Positions 24,915 to 33,668 of a stretch of DNA of 64,000 nucleotides are shown here, in pieces (position 1 is the stretch's first letter; the number at the start of each line of letters is the position of its first letter). The notes under the pieces are model-generated. The model saw only the letters and a list, made by a program, of their open reading frames with translations, made no database searches and was not told where the DNA came from. This stretch comes from Xanthomonas campestris pv. phormiicola (lineage in GTDB: Bacteria; Pseudomonadota; Gammaproteobacteria; Xanthomonadales; Xanthomonadaceae): positions 2,431,001-2,495,000 of the forward strand of contig CP102593.1 in assembly GCA_025666215.1 (NCBI GenBank), written 5' to 3'. Position numbers and translations under genes: made by a program.

Positions 24915-25322
24915 ATGGCGACGAAGAAGCGTTCCACCTCTGCCCCCCGATCCGATACCCTGGCGCCGCGGCACCTGTGGCTGGCCGGCCTGGGCCTGGT
25001 ATCGCTGACCCGCAAGCGCGCGCTGGCCGCGGCCGCCGATGCCGCCAGCGGCGCGACCAGGTTGAAGGCGCTGGTGGCGCAGCTGGCCGATGGCGCCGAA
25101 AGCAGCGTGCGCGAAGGCGCCGCGGCGCTGCGCGGCCAGGTGCAGCCGTTGAGCGCCGAGGTCGAGGCGCGGCTGCAGCCGGTGCTGGTCAAGCTCGGCC
25201 TGCAACCCAAGCCGCGTGCCACGCCGCGCAAACGTCCGGCGGCGACCAGGACCGTCAAGCGCGCGACCAGGAAGACCGCTGCGCCGCGCCGCCCGGCCAA
25301 GCGCAGCGCACGCTCGCAGTAA
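24915..25322 (+). CDS. Small phasin-like / PhaF-like protein
   Basis: A 135-residue protein. LAPRHLWLAGLGLVSLTRKR resembles the SAQQVWLAGVGAFGRAQ start of the phasin at 43095-43733, followed by an Ala-rich amphipathic helix. The last 45 residues are a lysine/arginine/alanine/proline tail (PRKRPAATRTVKRATRKT...) like the histone-H1-like tail of PhaF. Phasins coat polyhydroxyalkanoate granules, and PhaF-type tails bind DNA and help partition granules. AAGGAG precedes the ATG. The protein is much shorter than PhaF, so a plain nucleoid-associated role is also possible. Confidence 0.6.
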   Translation: MATKKRSTSAPRSDTLAPRHLWLAGLGLVSLTRKRALAAAADAASGATRLKALVAQLADGAESSVREGAAALRGQVQPLSAEVEARLQPVLVKLGLQPKPRATPRKRPAATRTVKRATRKTAAPRRPAKRSARSQ

Positions 25323-25345
25323 CCGCGAACGACGCTGTCGCTGGA

Positions 25346-25532
25346 CGTGGGAGCGCTTCGGGTGCGGGCACCGCGATCCAAGTGCCGCGTCCTGCATTCT
25401 GTCGCGGCTGAAGCCGCTCCCGCAGGAACCTGCGGCGAGCCTGCCGGGTGCCCTGCGGGAGGGACGTCAGTCCCGACTGCGACCGGAGCCGGCAAGGTCC
25501 GCCGCTGCGCTCGTCGCGACTGACGTCGTGAT
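25346..25532. repeat. Cluster of degenerate REP palindromes
   Basis: Contains tgggagcgcttcgggtgcgg (25348), gtcgcggctgaagccgctcccgc (25400-25422), gggagggacgtcagtcccgac and gtcgcgactgacgtcg, all variants of the 23817 palindrome. They fill the convergent gap between the phasin-like gene and the DUF3037 gene. Confidence 0.75.
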
Positions 25533-25550
25533 TGAAAAGACGTTGGCGAG

Positions 25551-25943
25551 CTAGCGCGGCGTCCTGACCATGCGCGCGAGCAGATGCTCGACCACGCGCT
25601 CGGGCTGGGTGGTGCGGCCGACGTGCGCCGAGGACATCTGGATGATGGAGCTGCGCCGCGCGGTCAGCCAGTGGAAGCGCGCGCGTGGCGGCAGCAGCGC
25701 GATCGGGCCGGCATCGGCGTCGCCGCGGCAGATCGCCGGGATCGCGTCGAGGTAGGGGCGCAGGCGTTCGATGTCCAGGGTCGGGTCCAGCGCGTGCAGC
25801 CGTGCCGGCGCCAGTTCGATCGTCGCATGCAGCAGTTTGGAGGTCGGGCACGACACGATCACCCCGACGTTGACGAATTCCTCGCGCTCCACCCGCGGCA
25901 CCACGCGGATGACCGCATAGTCATACGTGTGCAGCGTGGGCAC
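25551..25943 (-). CDS. DUF3037 family protein
   Basis: A 130-residue protein from a GTG start (VPTLHTYDYAVIRVVPRVER). EEFVNVGVIV near residue 23 is the hallmark of DUF3037. No membrane segment or signal is present. Its first 23 bp overlap the 3' end of the HipA-like kinase gene upstream on the same strand, a strong sign of coupling. DUF3037 genes are known next to HipA-like kinase genes in many proteobacteria, but the function of the pair is not established. A longer ATG frame from 26096 lies antisense-like inside the kinase gene and is rejected. Confidence 0.8.
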   Translation of the reverse strand: MPTLHTYDYAVIRVVPRVEREEFVNVGVIVSCPTSKLLHATIELAPARLHALDPTLDIERLRPYLDAIPAICRGDADAGPIALLPPRARFHWLTARRSSIIQMSSAHVGRTTQPERVVEHLLARMVRTPR

Positions 25944-26721
25944 GGAGCGCCTCCTCGACGAACGCCGCGCGCAGTACCAGCCGCTGCTTGAGATAATCGG
26001 CATAGGCCTGGCGATGCGCGTCCACGCTCGCGAAGCTGGCTTCGGCCTGCAGCCATGCGTCCGGGATCTGCGCCACGATCGCGTCGATGACCGCATCGGT
26101 CAGCCGCGGCGCCAGGTCCGCGTCGGCCTGGGCGATGGCGCTGGCGTAGGGCAGCAGCACGTGGTCGCGGATGCGCGCGAACGGCGAGGCGCAGGCGCTG
26201 CCGGCATGCTCCCAGTCGTGGTGGAAATACAGCGCTGCGCCGTGGTCGATCAGCATCAGCTTGCCGTGCCAGACCATCAGGTTGGTATTGCGCGCGGTGC
26301 GGTCGACATTGGTGACGAAGGCGTCGAACCAGACGATCGCCGAGGCCAGCGCCGGGTCCGGGCGCAAGGCGGCCGGATCGTAGTTGATCGCGCCGGGCAG
26401 GTAGTTCAGGGCCAGGTTCAGGCCCTCGCTGGCGCGGATCAGGTCCTGGATCTCCGGATCCGGTTCGGTGCGCGCGAACTCGCGGTCGAGCAGCGCGAAC
26501 ACCAGTTCCGGCATCGGCAGGCCCAGCGCGCGCGCCAGTTCGCCGCCCAGCAGTTCGGCGATCAACGCCTTCGGACCTTGGCCGGCGCCGCGGAACTTCA
26601 GCACGTACAGGCCGTCGTCGTCGGCCTCGACCACCGCCGGCAGCGAGCCGCCTTCGCGCAGCGGGGTCACGTAGCGGGTGGCGACGACGGTTCTCACGCG
26701 GATTCCGGGCGGCGAGGGCAA
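25921..26721 (-). CDS. HipA-like kinase domain protein
   Basis: A 266-residue protein with kinase-like features. LYVLKFRGAGQGPKALIAE may contain the ATP-binding Lys/Glu pair, FVTNVDRTARNTNLMVW resembles the catalytic-loop D..R..N of HipA/PI4K-like kinases, and KLMLIDHGAALYF resembles the metal-binding DFG-like Asp. It lacks the N-terminal HipA domain of the persistence toxin and has no HipB antitoxin neighbour; its partner is the overlapping DUF3037 gene. Substrate and role (toxin, defence or metabolism) are unknown. The catalytic residues look intact. Confidence 0.8.
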   Translation of the reverse strand: MPSPPGIRVRTVVATRYVTPLREGGSLPAVVEADDDGLYVLKFRGAGQGPKALIAELLGGELARALGLPMPELVFALLDREFARTEPDPEIQDLIRASEGLNLALNYLPGAINYDPAALRPDPALASAIVWFDAFVTNVDRTARNTNLMVWHGKLMLIDHGAALYFHHDWEHAGSACASPFARIRDHVLLPYASAIAQADADLAPRLTDAVIDAIVAQIPDAWLQAEASFASVDAHRQAYADYLKQRLVLRAAFVEEALRAHAAHV

Positions 26722-26824
26722 GGCGGCAAGCCTAGCCGATGCCGGCGGCGCTTGGCGAATCGATGCGCGCGGCGCATCTGGCAGCTGGCATCGCCGTCGC
26801 CCACTGGCGGGACGCGTTCCCCGC

Positions 26825-27451
26825 TCAGTCCAGATAGGCCTGCATCAGCGTGGCCAGGTGCGCGCGCTCGGCCTCGCGCAGGAACGGACTGATCAGCAGC
26901 ATCACCTGCACGATGCCATGGCGGATCGCCAGTTGCTCGTCCTTCTCGCCGCGCGCGGCGGCGTAGTTGAGCCAGAACGTGGCCACCACCAGCACGTTGG
27001 TGGCGATGCCGCCCAGTTCCTGCGCGGTGGCGCGCATCGTCCCGGCCTGCGCCAGGCCCTGGAACACCGCCTGGGTGCTGTCGTCGGCGCGGCGCAGGAT
27101 GCGCGCGAAGCGCAGGCGCAGGCGCCGGCTGCGGCTGAGGATCTCGATCAGGTCGCGGTACAGGAAGCGGTAGTCCCAGATGCACTCGAACACCAGGTGC
27201 AACTGCAGCCAGATGTCCTCCAGCCCGGGCAGGCGCGCGCTCGGCAAGGCCAGCGCCGCGTCCATGCGCTCTTCGTAGCGCGCGAACAGGTGCTCGATGA
27301 TGTCGTCCTTGTTGCGGAAGTGGTAGTACAGATTGCCCGGGCTGATCTCCAGCTCGTCGGCGATATGGTTGGTGGTGACGTGCGGCTCGCCCTGCGCGTT
27401 GAACATCGCCAGGGCCGTGTCGAGGATGCGCCGGCGGGTGTCGCGCGCCAT
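26825..27451 (-). CDS. TetR-family transcriptional regulator, PhaD-like
   Basis: A 208-residue repressor. The helix-turn-helix lies in VTTNHIADELEISPGNLYYH (residues about 25-45), inside ILDTALAMFNAQGEPHVTTN...FRNKDDII, a pattern close to PhaD regulators of polyhydroxyalkanoate genes. The C-terminal ligand domain is all-helical with YRDLIEILSRSRRLR. The start codon overlaps the stop of the acyl-CoA-binding protein gene by one base (TGATG), so the two are translationally coupled. That context suggests an acyl-CoA or fatty-acid ligand. The target genes are not shown by the sequence. Confidence 0.85.
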   Translation of the reverse strand: MARDTRRRILDTALAMFNAQGEPHVTTNHIADELEISPGNLYYHFRNKDDIIEHLFARYEERMDAALALPSARLPGLEDIWLQLHLVFECIWDYRFLYRDLIEILSRSRRLRLRFARILRRADDSTQAVFQGLAQAGTMRATAQELGGIATNVLVVATFWLNYAAARGEKDEQLAIRHGIVQVMLLISPFLREAERAHLATLMQAYLD

Positions 27452-27708
27452 CAGGCCAGCAGCTTCTTCACCAGGTCCACGTACTTCTTCTGCGCCTCGG
27501 CCTGCGGCATGCCCTTGAGCTTGGCCCAGGCCTCGTACTTGGCGGTGCCGACGAAGTCGAAGAAACCGGGCTTGGCGCCGGCGACGTCGCCTTCGGCGCC
27601 CTGTTTGTACAGCGCGTACAGGCGCAGCAAGGTGTCGTTGTCGGGACGCTCTTCGCGCTGCTTGATGTCCTTGGCCGCTTTCTCGAAGGCCGCCTTGATG
27701 TCTGCCAT
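27451..27708 (-). CDS. Acyl-CoA-binding protein
   Basis: An 85-residue four-helix ACBP: MADIKAAFEKAAKDIKQ, then LRLYALYKQGAEGDV and AKYEAWAKLKGMPQAEAQKKYV. The ligand-contacting Tyr and Lys of the YALYKQ and KYEAW motifs are present. ACBPs bind medium- and long-chain acyl-CoA esters in the cytoplasm and buffer or deliver them. They are common in eukaryotes and found in a minority of bacteria, including Xanthomonas. It is coupled to the PhaD-like regulator just downstream. The ATG at 27708 is favoured over 27777, which adds non-family sequence. Confidence 0.92.
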   Translation of the reverse strand: MADIKAAFEKAAKDIKQREERPDNDTLLRLYALYKQGAEGDVAGAKPGFFDFVGTAKYEAWAKLKGMPQAEAQKKYVDLVKKLLA

Positions 27709-27804
27709 GTCGCTGCTCCCACCCGGATCGGGACGCATCACAGCACGCGCGACCGGTCCGGTCAACGCGGGCGCCACGGCGCGCGTTCGCCCGGTGGTGG
27801 TGCC

Positions 27805-28533
27805 TCAGGCGACCGGTGCCGCGTGCAGTTCCGCGCTGGCCTGGGTCTGCGCCTGCCGCGCCAGCGAGGCCTTGGCGGCGATCGAGCGGATGGCGTCGGT
27901 GACGTCGGCGAGCGGGACGTGGCTGCTCAGGCGCTGGAAGGTGTCGCGGCTGTTGTAGCCGGAGCCGTCCTTCAGATATTGCTCGTACATCGCCAGCAAT
28001 TCGGTGCAGGCCGCGGTCAGCGTGTCCACGTTGCCCCTGGCCAGGGCGTGGCCGATCTGGTCCAGGCTGTGCAGGCAGTCGGAGAGCCAATGCAGGTCGT
28101 AGCGCGCGCTGCTCAGCTCCGGCGCGTTGTGGCCGCGGCTGTAGGCGCTGTAACGGCGGATGCTCCGGGCGACCCGCGCCACGTGCGCGAGCAGCGTGCC
28201 GATCTCCGCGGAGATGTCCAGGCGTTCCATCACCAGGATCGGCACCGGTGGCCGCTCCACGGCCTGCTCGGCCGGTAGCGCTTCCTGCGCCTGCAGTTCC
28301 AGCGTCTGCCGCAGGCTGGCGTAGGCCTGTTGCAGCGCCTCCAGCTCGCGCGCGCTGACGGCCGCACGCGCCTTCATCTGCGACAGCGCGGCCTGGTGGC
28401 GGGCCAGGCTGTCCTGCACGCTCGCCTGTTGCTGTTGCTCGCGGCGCCAGCGGCCGAAGAAGATCCAGGCAAGAACGGTGGCGGTGATCGCCCAGAGCAC
28501 GACGGCGGGAGCCAGATAGATCAGGATGCCCAT
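27805..28533 (-). CDS. Membrane-anchored coiled-coil protein
   Basis: A 242-residue protein with one N-terminal membrane helix (MGILIYLAPAVVLWAITATV), then a Gln/Ala-rich coiled coil (residues about 30-85, QQQQASVQDSLARHQAALSQ), and a helical cytoplasmic domain containing RYDLHWLSDCLHSLDQIGHA and LLAMYEQYLKDGSGY. No known domain is recognised. It lies 96 bp upstream of the ACBP gene on the same strand and may share its transcript. Role unknown; the architecture suggests a membrane-tethered scaffold. Confidence 0.65.
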   Translation of the reverse strand: MGILIYLAPAVVLWAITATVLAWIFFGRWRREQQQQASVQDSLARHQAALSQMKARAAVSARELEALQQAYASLRQTLELQAQEALPAEQAVERPPVPILVMERLDISAEIGTLLAHVARVARSIRRYSAYSRGHNAPELSSARYDLHWLSDCLHSLDQIGHALARGNVDTLTAACTELLAMYEQYLKDGSGYNSRDTFQRLSSHVPLADVTDAIRSIAAKASLARQAQTQASAELHAAPVA

Positions 28534-28687
28534 GAAGGCTCCTCGAAACGTTGCATCTCATGTCGGCGCTGGGCCGACGATCTTGAGCCCGAGTGTCGCA
28601 AGGCGTGACCGCGTTCCATTTGCGCACCGTTCGCACGATCCGGGTGGCCGCGGTGCGTCGCCCGGCAGCGTGGCGGCGTGGCCTGGG

Positions 28688-30220
28688 CTATTTGCCCAGC
28701 CTGGTCAGGACCGCGTTGATCGCGTATTCCTCGGGCACCTGCCCGGTGCAGCCGCCGGCACGCCGATAGACGCAGTAGGCCTTGCTGGAGCACCCCAGCA
28801 GCGCGTATTCCGGGGCCAGCGGCGGGGCCTGTGCGACCGACAGCACGGTGTCGTAGGCGCTGCGGTAACGCAATGCGGCGGCGTGGTCGTCGCGCGTGTC
28901 GAACAGGTAGATCGGGGTCTGGCGACCGTACAGGGCGTAGGCGGCGCTCAGCGGATTCGGCGGCCGGTACAGCGCCATTCCACAGGTTTTGGGGTCGGCG
29001 CCGGCCAGTTGCATCGCCGCGATCAAGGGGCGCCCGGATTTCCAGTAGCGTTTCACCGGCCCGGTGCTGGCCACCAGCAGCGAGGCCAGCAGCCACAGCA
29101 GCAGCGCCTGCCCGCACAGGCGCCGCAGGCGCAGTGCGTCGCCAGCGGCGCGGCGCTGCAGCGCGTCGACGGTGCCGAACGCGGCCAGCACCACCAGCAG
29201 CGTGGTGGACAGCAGGACGAAGCGGTATTCCTTGTGCGGGATCAACGAATGCATCGACAGGTTGACCAGCGCCACCGCCAGCAGGACCGGGTAGCGCCGC
29301 GCGCCGAGGATGGCCAGCGGCACGATGCCCAGCGCCGCCAGCCGCCACTGGTTGCAGATCCGGGTCAGATACCAGTACGCCGGTCTGGTGCCGAAGCTGG
29401 CGCTTTTCTGCTCCACCAGGTTGATGTGGAAGTTGGCGTAGATCCAGCGCAACGGCGGCTGTCCTGCGACCAGCATGTCCACCGCCGCATCCACGCCCAG
29501 GCCGAGCAGGCCACCGGCCGCCAGCCATAGCCAGGCGCGCCAGCGCAGGCCGCAGGCCCAGGCCGCGAGCACGAACAGCGCCGGCGCCAGCTGGAAGCGC
29601 GCCGAGAAGCACAGACCGAGCAGCAGCCCGGCGCCTGCGTAGGTGGCCCGGGTGCGCTGCGCCAACGGCCGCGTGAGCAACAGCGCGGCCGGAAAGAACA
29701 GCGCCATCGCCACCGGTTCGGACATCGCCCGCGGCCCGAAATAGACCAGTTCGGCCCAGATCGCGGCGACCACGCCGGCCATCGCGCCATGCAGCCGCGA
29801 CAGGCGCAGCCCCATGGCGGTGGCGCAGGCGACGGTGGACAGCGACAGCAGCACCAGCATCAGGCGCGGCAATGCCAAGGTCAGGCTGCCGTCGGGCGCC
29901 AGCCAGGCGCCCAGCTGCATCGGCATGGCCAGCAAGGCGGGGATCAGCCAGGTGCGGATGCCGTCGCGGTATTCCCACGCCACCACCCAGTGCCCGAACA
30001 CCAGGCGATGCGCCGGTTCCAAGTATTGCCAGATCTCGTCGGGGTGGTGGTAGTTGCTCGGCACCATCGCCAGCAGCCGCAGCAGCAGGGCCAGCCCCAG
30101 CACGCCTGCGAACATGCGCCGGTCGGTGGACCACCACCCCGCCAGGCGCGAGACGCGCGGCGTGCTGGCGACGGGCGGCCGCAGTCGGGCCGCAGGCGAA
30201 CCGGACACGGGCGCGTGCAT
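28688..30220 (-). CDS. Alg9-like mannosyltransferase-type membrane glycosyltransferase
   Basis: A 510-residue polytopic protein with about nine to ten membrane helices. The first luminal/periplasmic loop has YHHPDEIWQYLEPAHRLVF and VAWEYRDGIRTWLIP, the signature of the GT22 (Alg9/PIG-B) family, including the catalytic acidic pair in PDE. Such GT-C enzymes move a sugar from a polyprenyl phosphate donor to a glycan or lipid acceptor outside the inner membrane. Its start overlaps the stop of the GT2/GtrA gene by one base (TGATG), and that neighbour could make and flip the donor. Acceptor unknown. Confidence 0.82.
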   Translation of the reverse strand: MHAPVSGSPAARLRPPVASTPRVSRLAGWWSTDRRMFAGVLGLALLLRLLAMVPSNYHHPDEIWQYLEPAHRLVFGHWVVAWEYRDGIRTWLIPALLAMPMQLGAWLAPDGSLTLALPRLMLVLLSLSTVACATAMGLRLSRLHGAMAGVVAAIWAELVYFGPRAMSEPVAMALFFPAALLLTRPLAQRTRATYAGAGLLLGLCFSARFQLAPALFVLAAWACGLRWRAWLWLAAGGLLGLGVDAAVDMLVAGQPPLRWIYANFHINLVEQKSASFGTRPAYWYLTRICNQWRLAALGIVPLAILGARRYPVLLAVALVNLSMHSLIPHKEYRFVLLSTTLLVVLAAFGTVDALQRRAAGDALRLRRLCGQALLLWLLASLLVASTGPVKRYWKSGRPLIAAMQLAGADPKTCGMALYRPPNPLSAAYALYGRQTPIYLFDTRDDHAAALRYRSAYDTVLSVAQAPPLAPEYALLGCSSKAYCVYRRAGGCTGQVPEEYAINAVLTRLGK

Positions 30221-31389
30221 CAGCGCGGCGACACGCGCAGCTCGACGACCGCCACCGCCGCGGCTTGCGGCGGATTCAATGTCGAGGACCACGCCGTGCG
30301 CTTGGCCGCGTGATAGTTCCACAACGCGGCGGCCACGCTGCCGGCGCCCGCGGCCAGTGCCCAGTTGACGCCGGCCGCGTGCAACGCCCAGCCGATGCTT
30401 TCGTTGACCAACGCACCGACCATGCAGGCCAGATAGAACATCAGCAGGCCGCTGAGCATGCGTGCGCCGCGCAGGCGGCAGTGGCGGAATGTGAGGATGT
30501 TGTTCATCAGGAAATTGCAGGTCATCGCCGCCATGATCGCCACCAGTTGCCCGGCCCAGAACGGGCAACCGGCGTGCAGCAGCGCCCACAGCGACGTCAG
30601 ATGCACCGCCAGGCCGCCCAGTCCGACCGCGAAGAACAAGGCCATCTGCGCCGGCAGCAGGCCGCGCGTGCGCTTTTCCAGCAGCAGGGTCAGCAGGTCG
30701 GCCACCACGCGCGGATCCATCTTGGACACGCCGCCGCGGCGCTCGCCCAGTTGCGTGGGCACTTCAGCGGTGTTCGGGCGGCGGCGGCCGGAAGCCACCA
30801 CGTCCACCAGGATCTTGAAGCCGAGCCCGGACAGGCGCGGACGCACGCCGGTGTACCAGTCGCGGGTCATCGCAAAGCAGCCGCTCATCGGATCAGCCAG
30901 CCGCGCGCCGAGCAGCAATTGGGTCAGGCGTACCGCACCGCGGCTCATCGCATGCCGCACCCGGCCCAGCCCGGAGCTGCGGCTGTGCAGATAGCGGCTG
31001 GCCACCACGACGTCCTGTCGGCCCTGCTCGAGGAGCCGGAACATCTGCGCGATCAGGCGCGGATCGTGCTGGCCATCGCCGTCCATGATCGCCAGGTACT
31101 GTCCATGCGCCGCATCCCATCCGGCGATCGCCGCGGAGGCCAGCCCTCGGCCTTCGCGCCGGCGCAGCAGACGGATCTGGGGCGTGTGCGTGGCACAGGC
31201 GAGCACCGCCTGCGCGGTGAGCTCGTCGTGCGAATCGTCCACCACCACGATCTCGTGATCGATGCCGGCCAGCGTTGTGGAGAGTTCGCCCAGCACGCCA
31301 GCGATGGCGTCGGATTCGTCCAGCGTGCAGATCACCACGGACAGACTTGGACCAGAAGAACAGGGGGAAGCGGTGCCGATGGACGACAT
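30220..31389 (-). CDS. GT2 glycosyltransferase fused to a GtrA-like domain
   Basis: A 389-residue fusion. Residues about 12-240 form a dolichol-phosphate-mannose-synthase-like GT2 domain: LSVVICTLDESDAIAGVL, the DxD-type YLAIMDGDGQHDP, and SGCFAMTRDWY. The C-terminal 130 residues are a four-helix GtrA-like membrane domain (MALFFAVGLGGLAVHLTSLW ... NNILTFRH). The reaction would be synthesis of a polyprenyl-phosphate sugar that the GtrA part flips or localises. The ATG at 31389 is chosen because earlier in-frame codons give low-complexity, non-family sequence. It forms an operon with the GT22 gene. Confidence 0.87.
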   Translation of the reverse strand: MSSIGTASPCSSGPSLSVVICTLDESDAIAGVLGELSTTLAGIDHEIVVVDDSHDELTAQAVLACATHTPQIRLLRRREGRGLASAAIAGWDAAHGQYLAIMDGDGQHDPRLIAQMFRLLEQGRQDVVVASRYLHSRSSGLGRVRHAMSRGAVRLTQLLLGARLADPMSGCFAMTRDWYTGVRPRLSGLGFKILVDVVASGRRRPNTAEVPTQLGERRGGVSKMDPRVVADLLTLLLEKRTRGLLPAQMALFFAVGLGGLAVHLTSLWALLHAGCPFWAGQLVAIMAAMTCNFLMNNILTFRHCRLRGARMLSGLLMFYLACMVGALVNESIGWALHAAGVNWALAAGAGSVAAALWNYHAAKRTAWSSTLNPPQAAAVAVVELRVSPR

Positions 31390-32000
31390 GGAGGGCCTTG
31401 GCGGACTGGAGTTCGCCGAAGGTTCAAAACCGCCTGTTGCGCTCGATTGGCGAATTGCGCCGCCCGCTGCGATGCGCCAGCACGTGACGGCGCGTGGCAT
31501 CCGCAAAGTCGCCGCCGATCCGCCCGCGACCCTTGTGCCTGCAATCGATCGGCGTCCTTACGGCGCGTGCGCGGGCATGGCCGAAAAGCTTGAATCGCCC
31601 CTGACTGCTGCGACCGGCATCCTCTCCAGGCCGACAGCCACACAGCGCTATTGCCCGTATTTGCGCAATGTGAACAGGTACGGGATTGGCGCGACGATGT
31701 CCGCCCCGTGGCGAATACGGGCGCAGCAGCGGCGACCTGCGACGCAATGCCAGGGTCGTGGGCCGGTGTCGGTCGGCCGCCGGGTTCGCTTGCCGTGTAC
31801 GGCGTGCCGTTTTGTGTCAGACCTGTTGCAACTGGCCGACGCGGTCCTCCAGCGGCTCGCGCAGCCCAGCGTCGGGATCGGCCGCGCGTTCCTGTGCGGG
31901 GAGCCCACGGATGCTTGCGATGAGAGCCGCCGCGCCATGAAACCCCCTTGCGGGGGCGATGCGCACTCCGCTGCCTCGTGGCGCTTGCCGGGCTCTCGCC
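31390..32000. other. Gene-free 611-bp gap between hutU and the GT operon
   Basis: Both flanking genes run leftward. I find no supported gene: the long plus-strand frames here are typical of GC-rich antisense openings and show no domain. The gap must hold the GT operon promoter. A small hairpin, ccccc-ttgc-ggggg at 31943-31956, is followed on the minus strand by TTT and could terminate hutU. The segment 31640-31760 is slightly less GC-rich than its surroundings. Confidence 0.6.
31940..31956 (-). terminator. Weak terminator candidate after hutU
   Basis: A five G:C-pair stem with a 4-nt loop, followed by TTT on the minus strand, about 45 bp beyond the hutU stop. The stem and T-run are short. 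Confidence 0.4.
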
Positions 32001-33668
32001 TCAGCCCGGAATGCCCGGCAGATCCAGTCCCTTGTCCTTGGCGCAGTCGATCGCGATGGCGTATCCGGCATCGGCATGCCGCATCACCCCGCTGGCCGGG
32101 TCGTTCCACAGCACGCGCGCGATGCGCTTGGCCGCCGCCTCGCTGCCGTCGCAGACGATGACCATGCCGGCGTGCTGGGAGAAGCCCATGCCGACGCCGC
32201 CGCCGTGGTGCAGCGAGACCCAGGTGGCGCCGCTGGCGGTGTTGAGCAGGGCGTTGAGCAGCGGCCAGTCGGAGACGGCGTCGGAGCCGTCGGCCATGGC
32301 TTCGGTCTCGCGGTTGGGCGAGGCGACGCTGCCCGAATCCAGATGGTCGCGGCCGATCACCACCGGCGCCTTCAGTTCGCCGTTGGCGACCATTTCGTTG
32401 AACGCCAGGCCCAGGCGGTCGCGATCGCCCAGGCCGACCCAGCAGATGCGCGCCGGCAGACCCTGGAACTTGATCTTCTCGGCGGCCATGTCCAGCCAGC
32501 GGTGCAGGTGCGGGTTGTCCGGGATCAGCTCCTTGACCTTGGCATCGGTCCTGGCGATGTCCTCCGGATCGCCGGACAGCGCCGCCCAGCGGAACGGGCC
32601 GATGCCGCGGCAGAACAGCGGGCGGATGTAGGCGGGGACGAAGCCGGGGAAGTCGAAGGCATTCTCGACGCCTTCTTCCAGTGCCATCTGCCGCAGGTTG
32701 TTGCCGTAGTCCACGGTCGGCACGCCGAGCGCGTGGAAGGCGAGCATGGCGCGGATGTGGTTGGCCATCGAGTCGCGCGCGGCGGCTTCCACCTCCTTCG
32801 GTGCGGACACGCGCTTTGCGTCCCATTCCTCCACCGTCCAGCCCTGCGGCAGGTAGCCGTTGACCGGGTCGTGCGCGGAGGTCTGGTCGGTCAACAGGTC
32901 CGGCTTGACCCCGCGGACCAGCAGTTCGTCCAGCACGTCGGCGACATTGCCGAGCAGGCCGACCGACAGCGGTTTCTTCGCCGTGCACGATTCCTCGATC
33001 AGGCGCAGCGCTTCGTCCAGGTCGTCGGTCCAGGTGTCCAGGTAGCCGGTGCGCAGGCGCATCTCGATGCTGCTCTTGCGACATTCCACCGCCAGGCACG
33101 AGGCGCCGGCCATCACCGCGGCCAGCGGCTGCGCGCCGCCCATGCCGCCCAGGCCGCCGGTGAACAGCCACTTGCCGGCCAGGCTGCCGGCGTAGTGCTG
33201 GCGGCCCATCTCGACGAAGGTCTCGTAGGTGCCCTGGACGATGCCTTGCGCGCCGATGTAGATCCAACTGCCGGCGGTCATCTGCCCGTACATGGCCAGG
33301 CCCTTTTTATCGAGCTCGTTGAAGTGGTCCCAGGTGGCCCAGCGCGGCACCAGGTTGGAATTGGCGATCAGCACGCGCGGCGCATCGGCGTGGGTGCGGA
33401 ACACGCCGACCGGCTTGCCGGATTGCACCAGCAGGGTCTGGTCGTCGTCCAGGCGCCTGAGCGCGGCCACGATCGCGTCGAAGGATTCCCAGTCGCGCGC
33501 GGCGCGGCCGATGCCGCCGTACACCACCAGTTCCTGCGGGCGTTCGGCCACGTCCGGATGCAGGTTGTTCATCAGCATGCGCAGCGGCGCTTCGGTCAGC
33601 CAGCTCTTGCAGGTGAGGGTGCTGCCGGTGGGCGCGTGGATCGTGCGGGTGGTGTCGAGACGGGTCAT
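32001..33668 (-). CDS. hutU: Urocanate hydratase
   Basis: A 555-residue urocanase, the usual length. It adds water to urocanate, using tightly bound NAD as an electrophile, to give imidazolone propionate, the second step of histidine catabolism. Family landmarks are [19 protein letters not shown] near the start, [14 protein letters not shown] (NAD-binding), and the active-site stretch with YGNNLRQMA and [18 protein letters not shown]. It is the last gene of the hutI-hutH-hutG-hutU run, and its ATG overlaps the hutG stop by 4 bp. The start at 33668 is supported by this ATGA overlap. Confidence 0.98.
   Translation of the reverse strand: MTRLDTTRTIHAPTGSTLTCKSWLTEAPLRMLMNNLHPDVAERPQELVVYGGIGRAARDWESFDAIVAALRRLDDDQTLLVQSGKPVGVFRTHADAPRVLIANSNLVPRWATWDHFNELDKKGLAMYGQMTAGSWIYIGAQGIVQGTYETFVEMGRQHYAGSLAGKWLFTGGLGGMGGAQPLAAVMAGASCLAVECRKSSIEMRLRTGYLDTWTDDLDEALRLIEESCTAKKPLSVGLLGNVADVLDELLVRGVKPDLLTDQTSAHDPVNGYLPQGWTVEEWDAKRVSAPKEVEAAARDSMANHIRAMLAFHALGVPTVDYGNNLRQMALEEGVENAFDFPGFVPAYIRPLFCRGIGPFRWAALSGDPEDIARTDAKVKELIPDNPHLHRWLDMAAEKIKFQGLPARICWVGLGDRDRLGLAFNEMVANGELKAPVVIGRDHLDSGSVASPNRETEAMADGSDAVSDWPLLNALLNTASGATWVSLHHGGGVGMGFSQHAGMVIVCDGSEAAAKRIARVLWNDPASGVMRHADAGYAIAIDCAKDKGLDLPGIPG

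Noticed and set aside
31262..32161. 299-codon plus frame across the hutU-GT gap
   Set aside because: Overlaps both flanking genes antisense and has no recognisable domain or plausible start signal.
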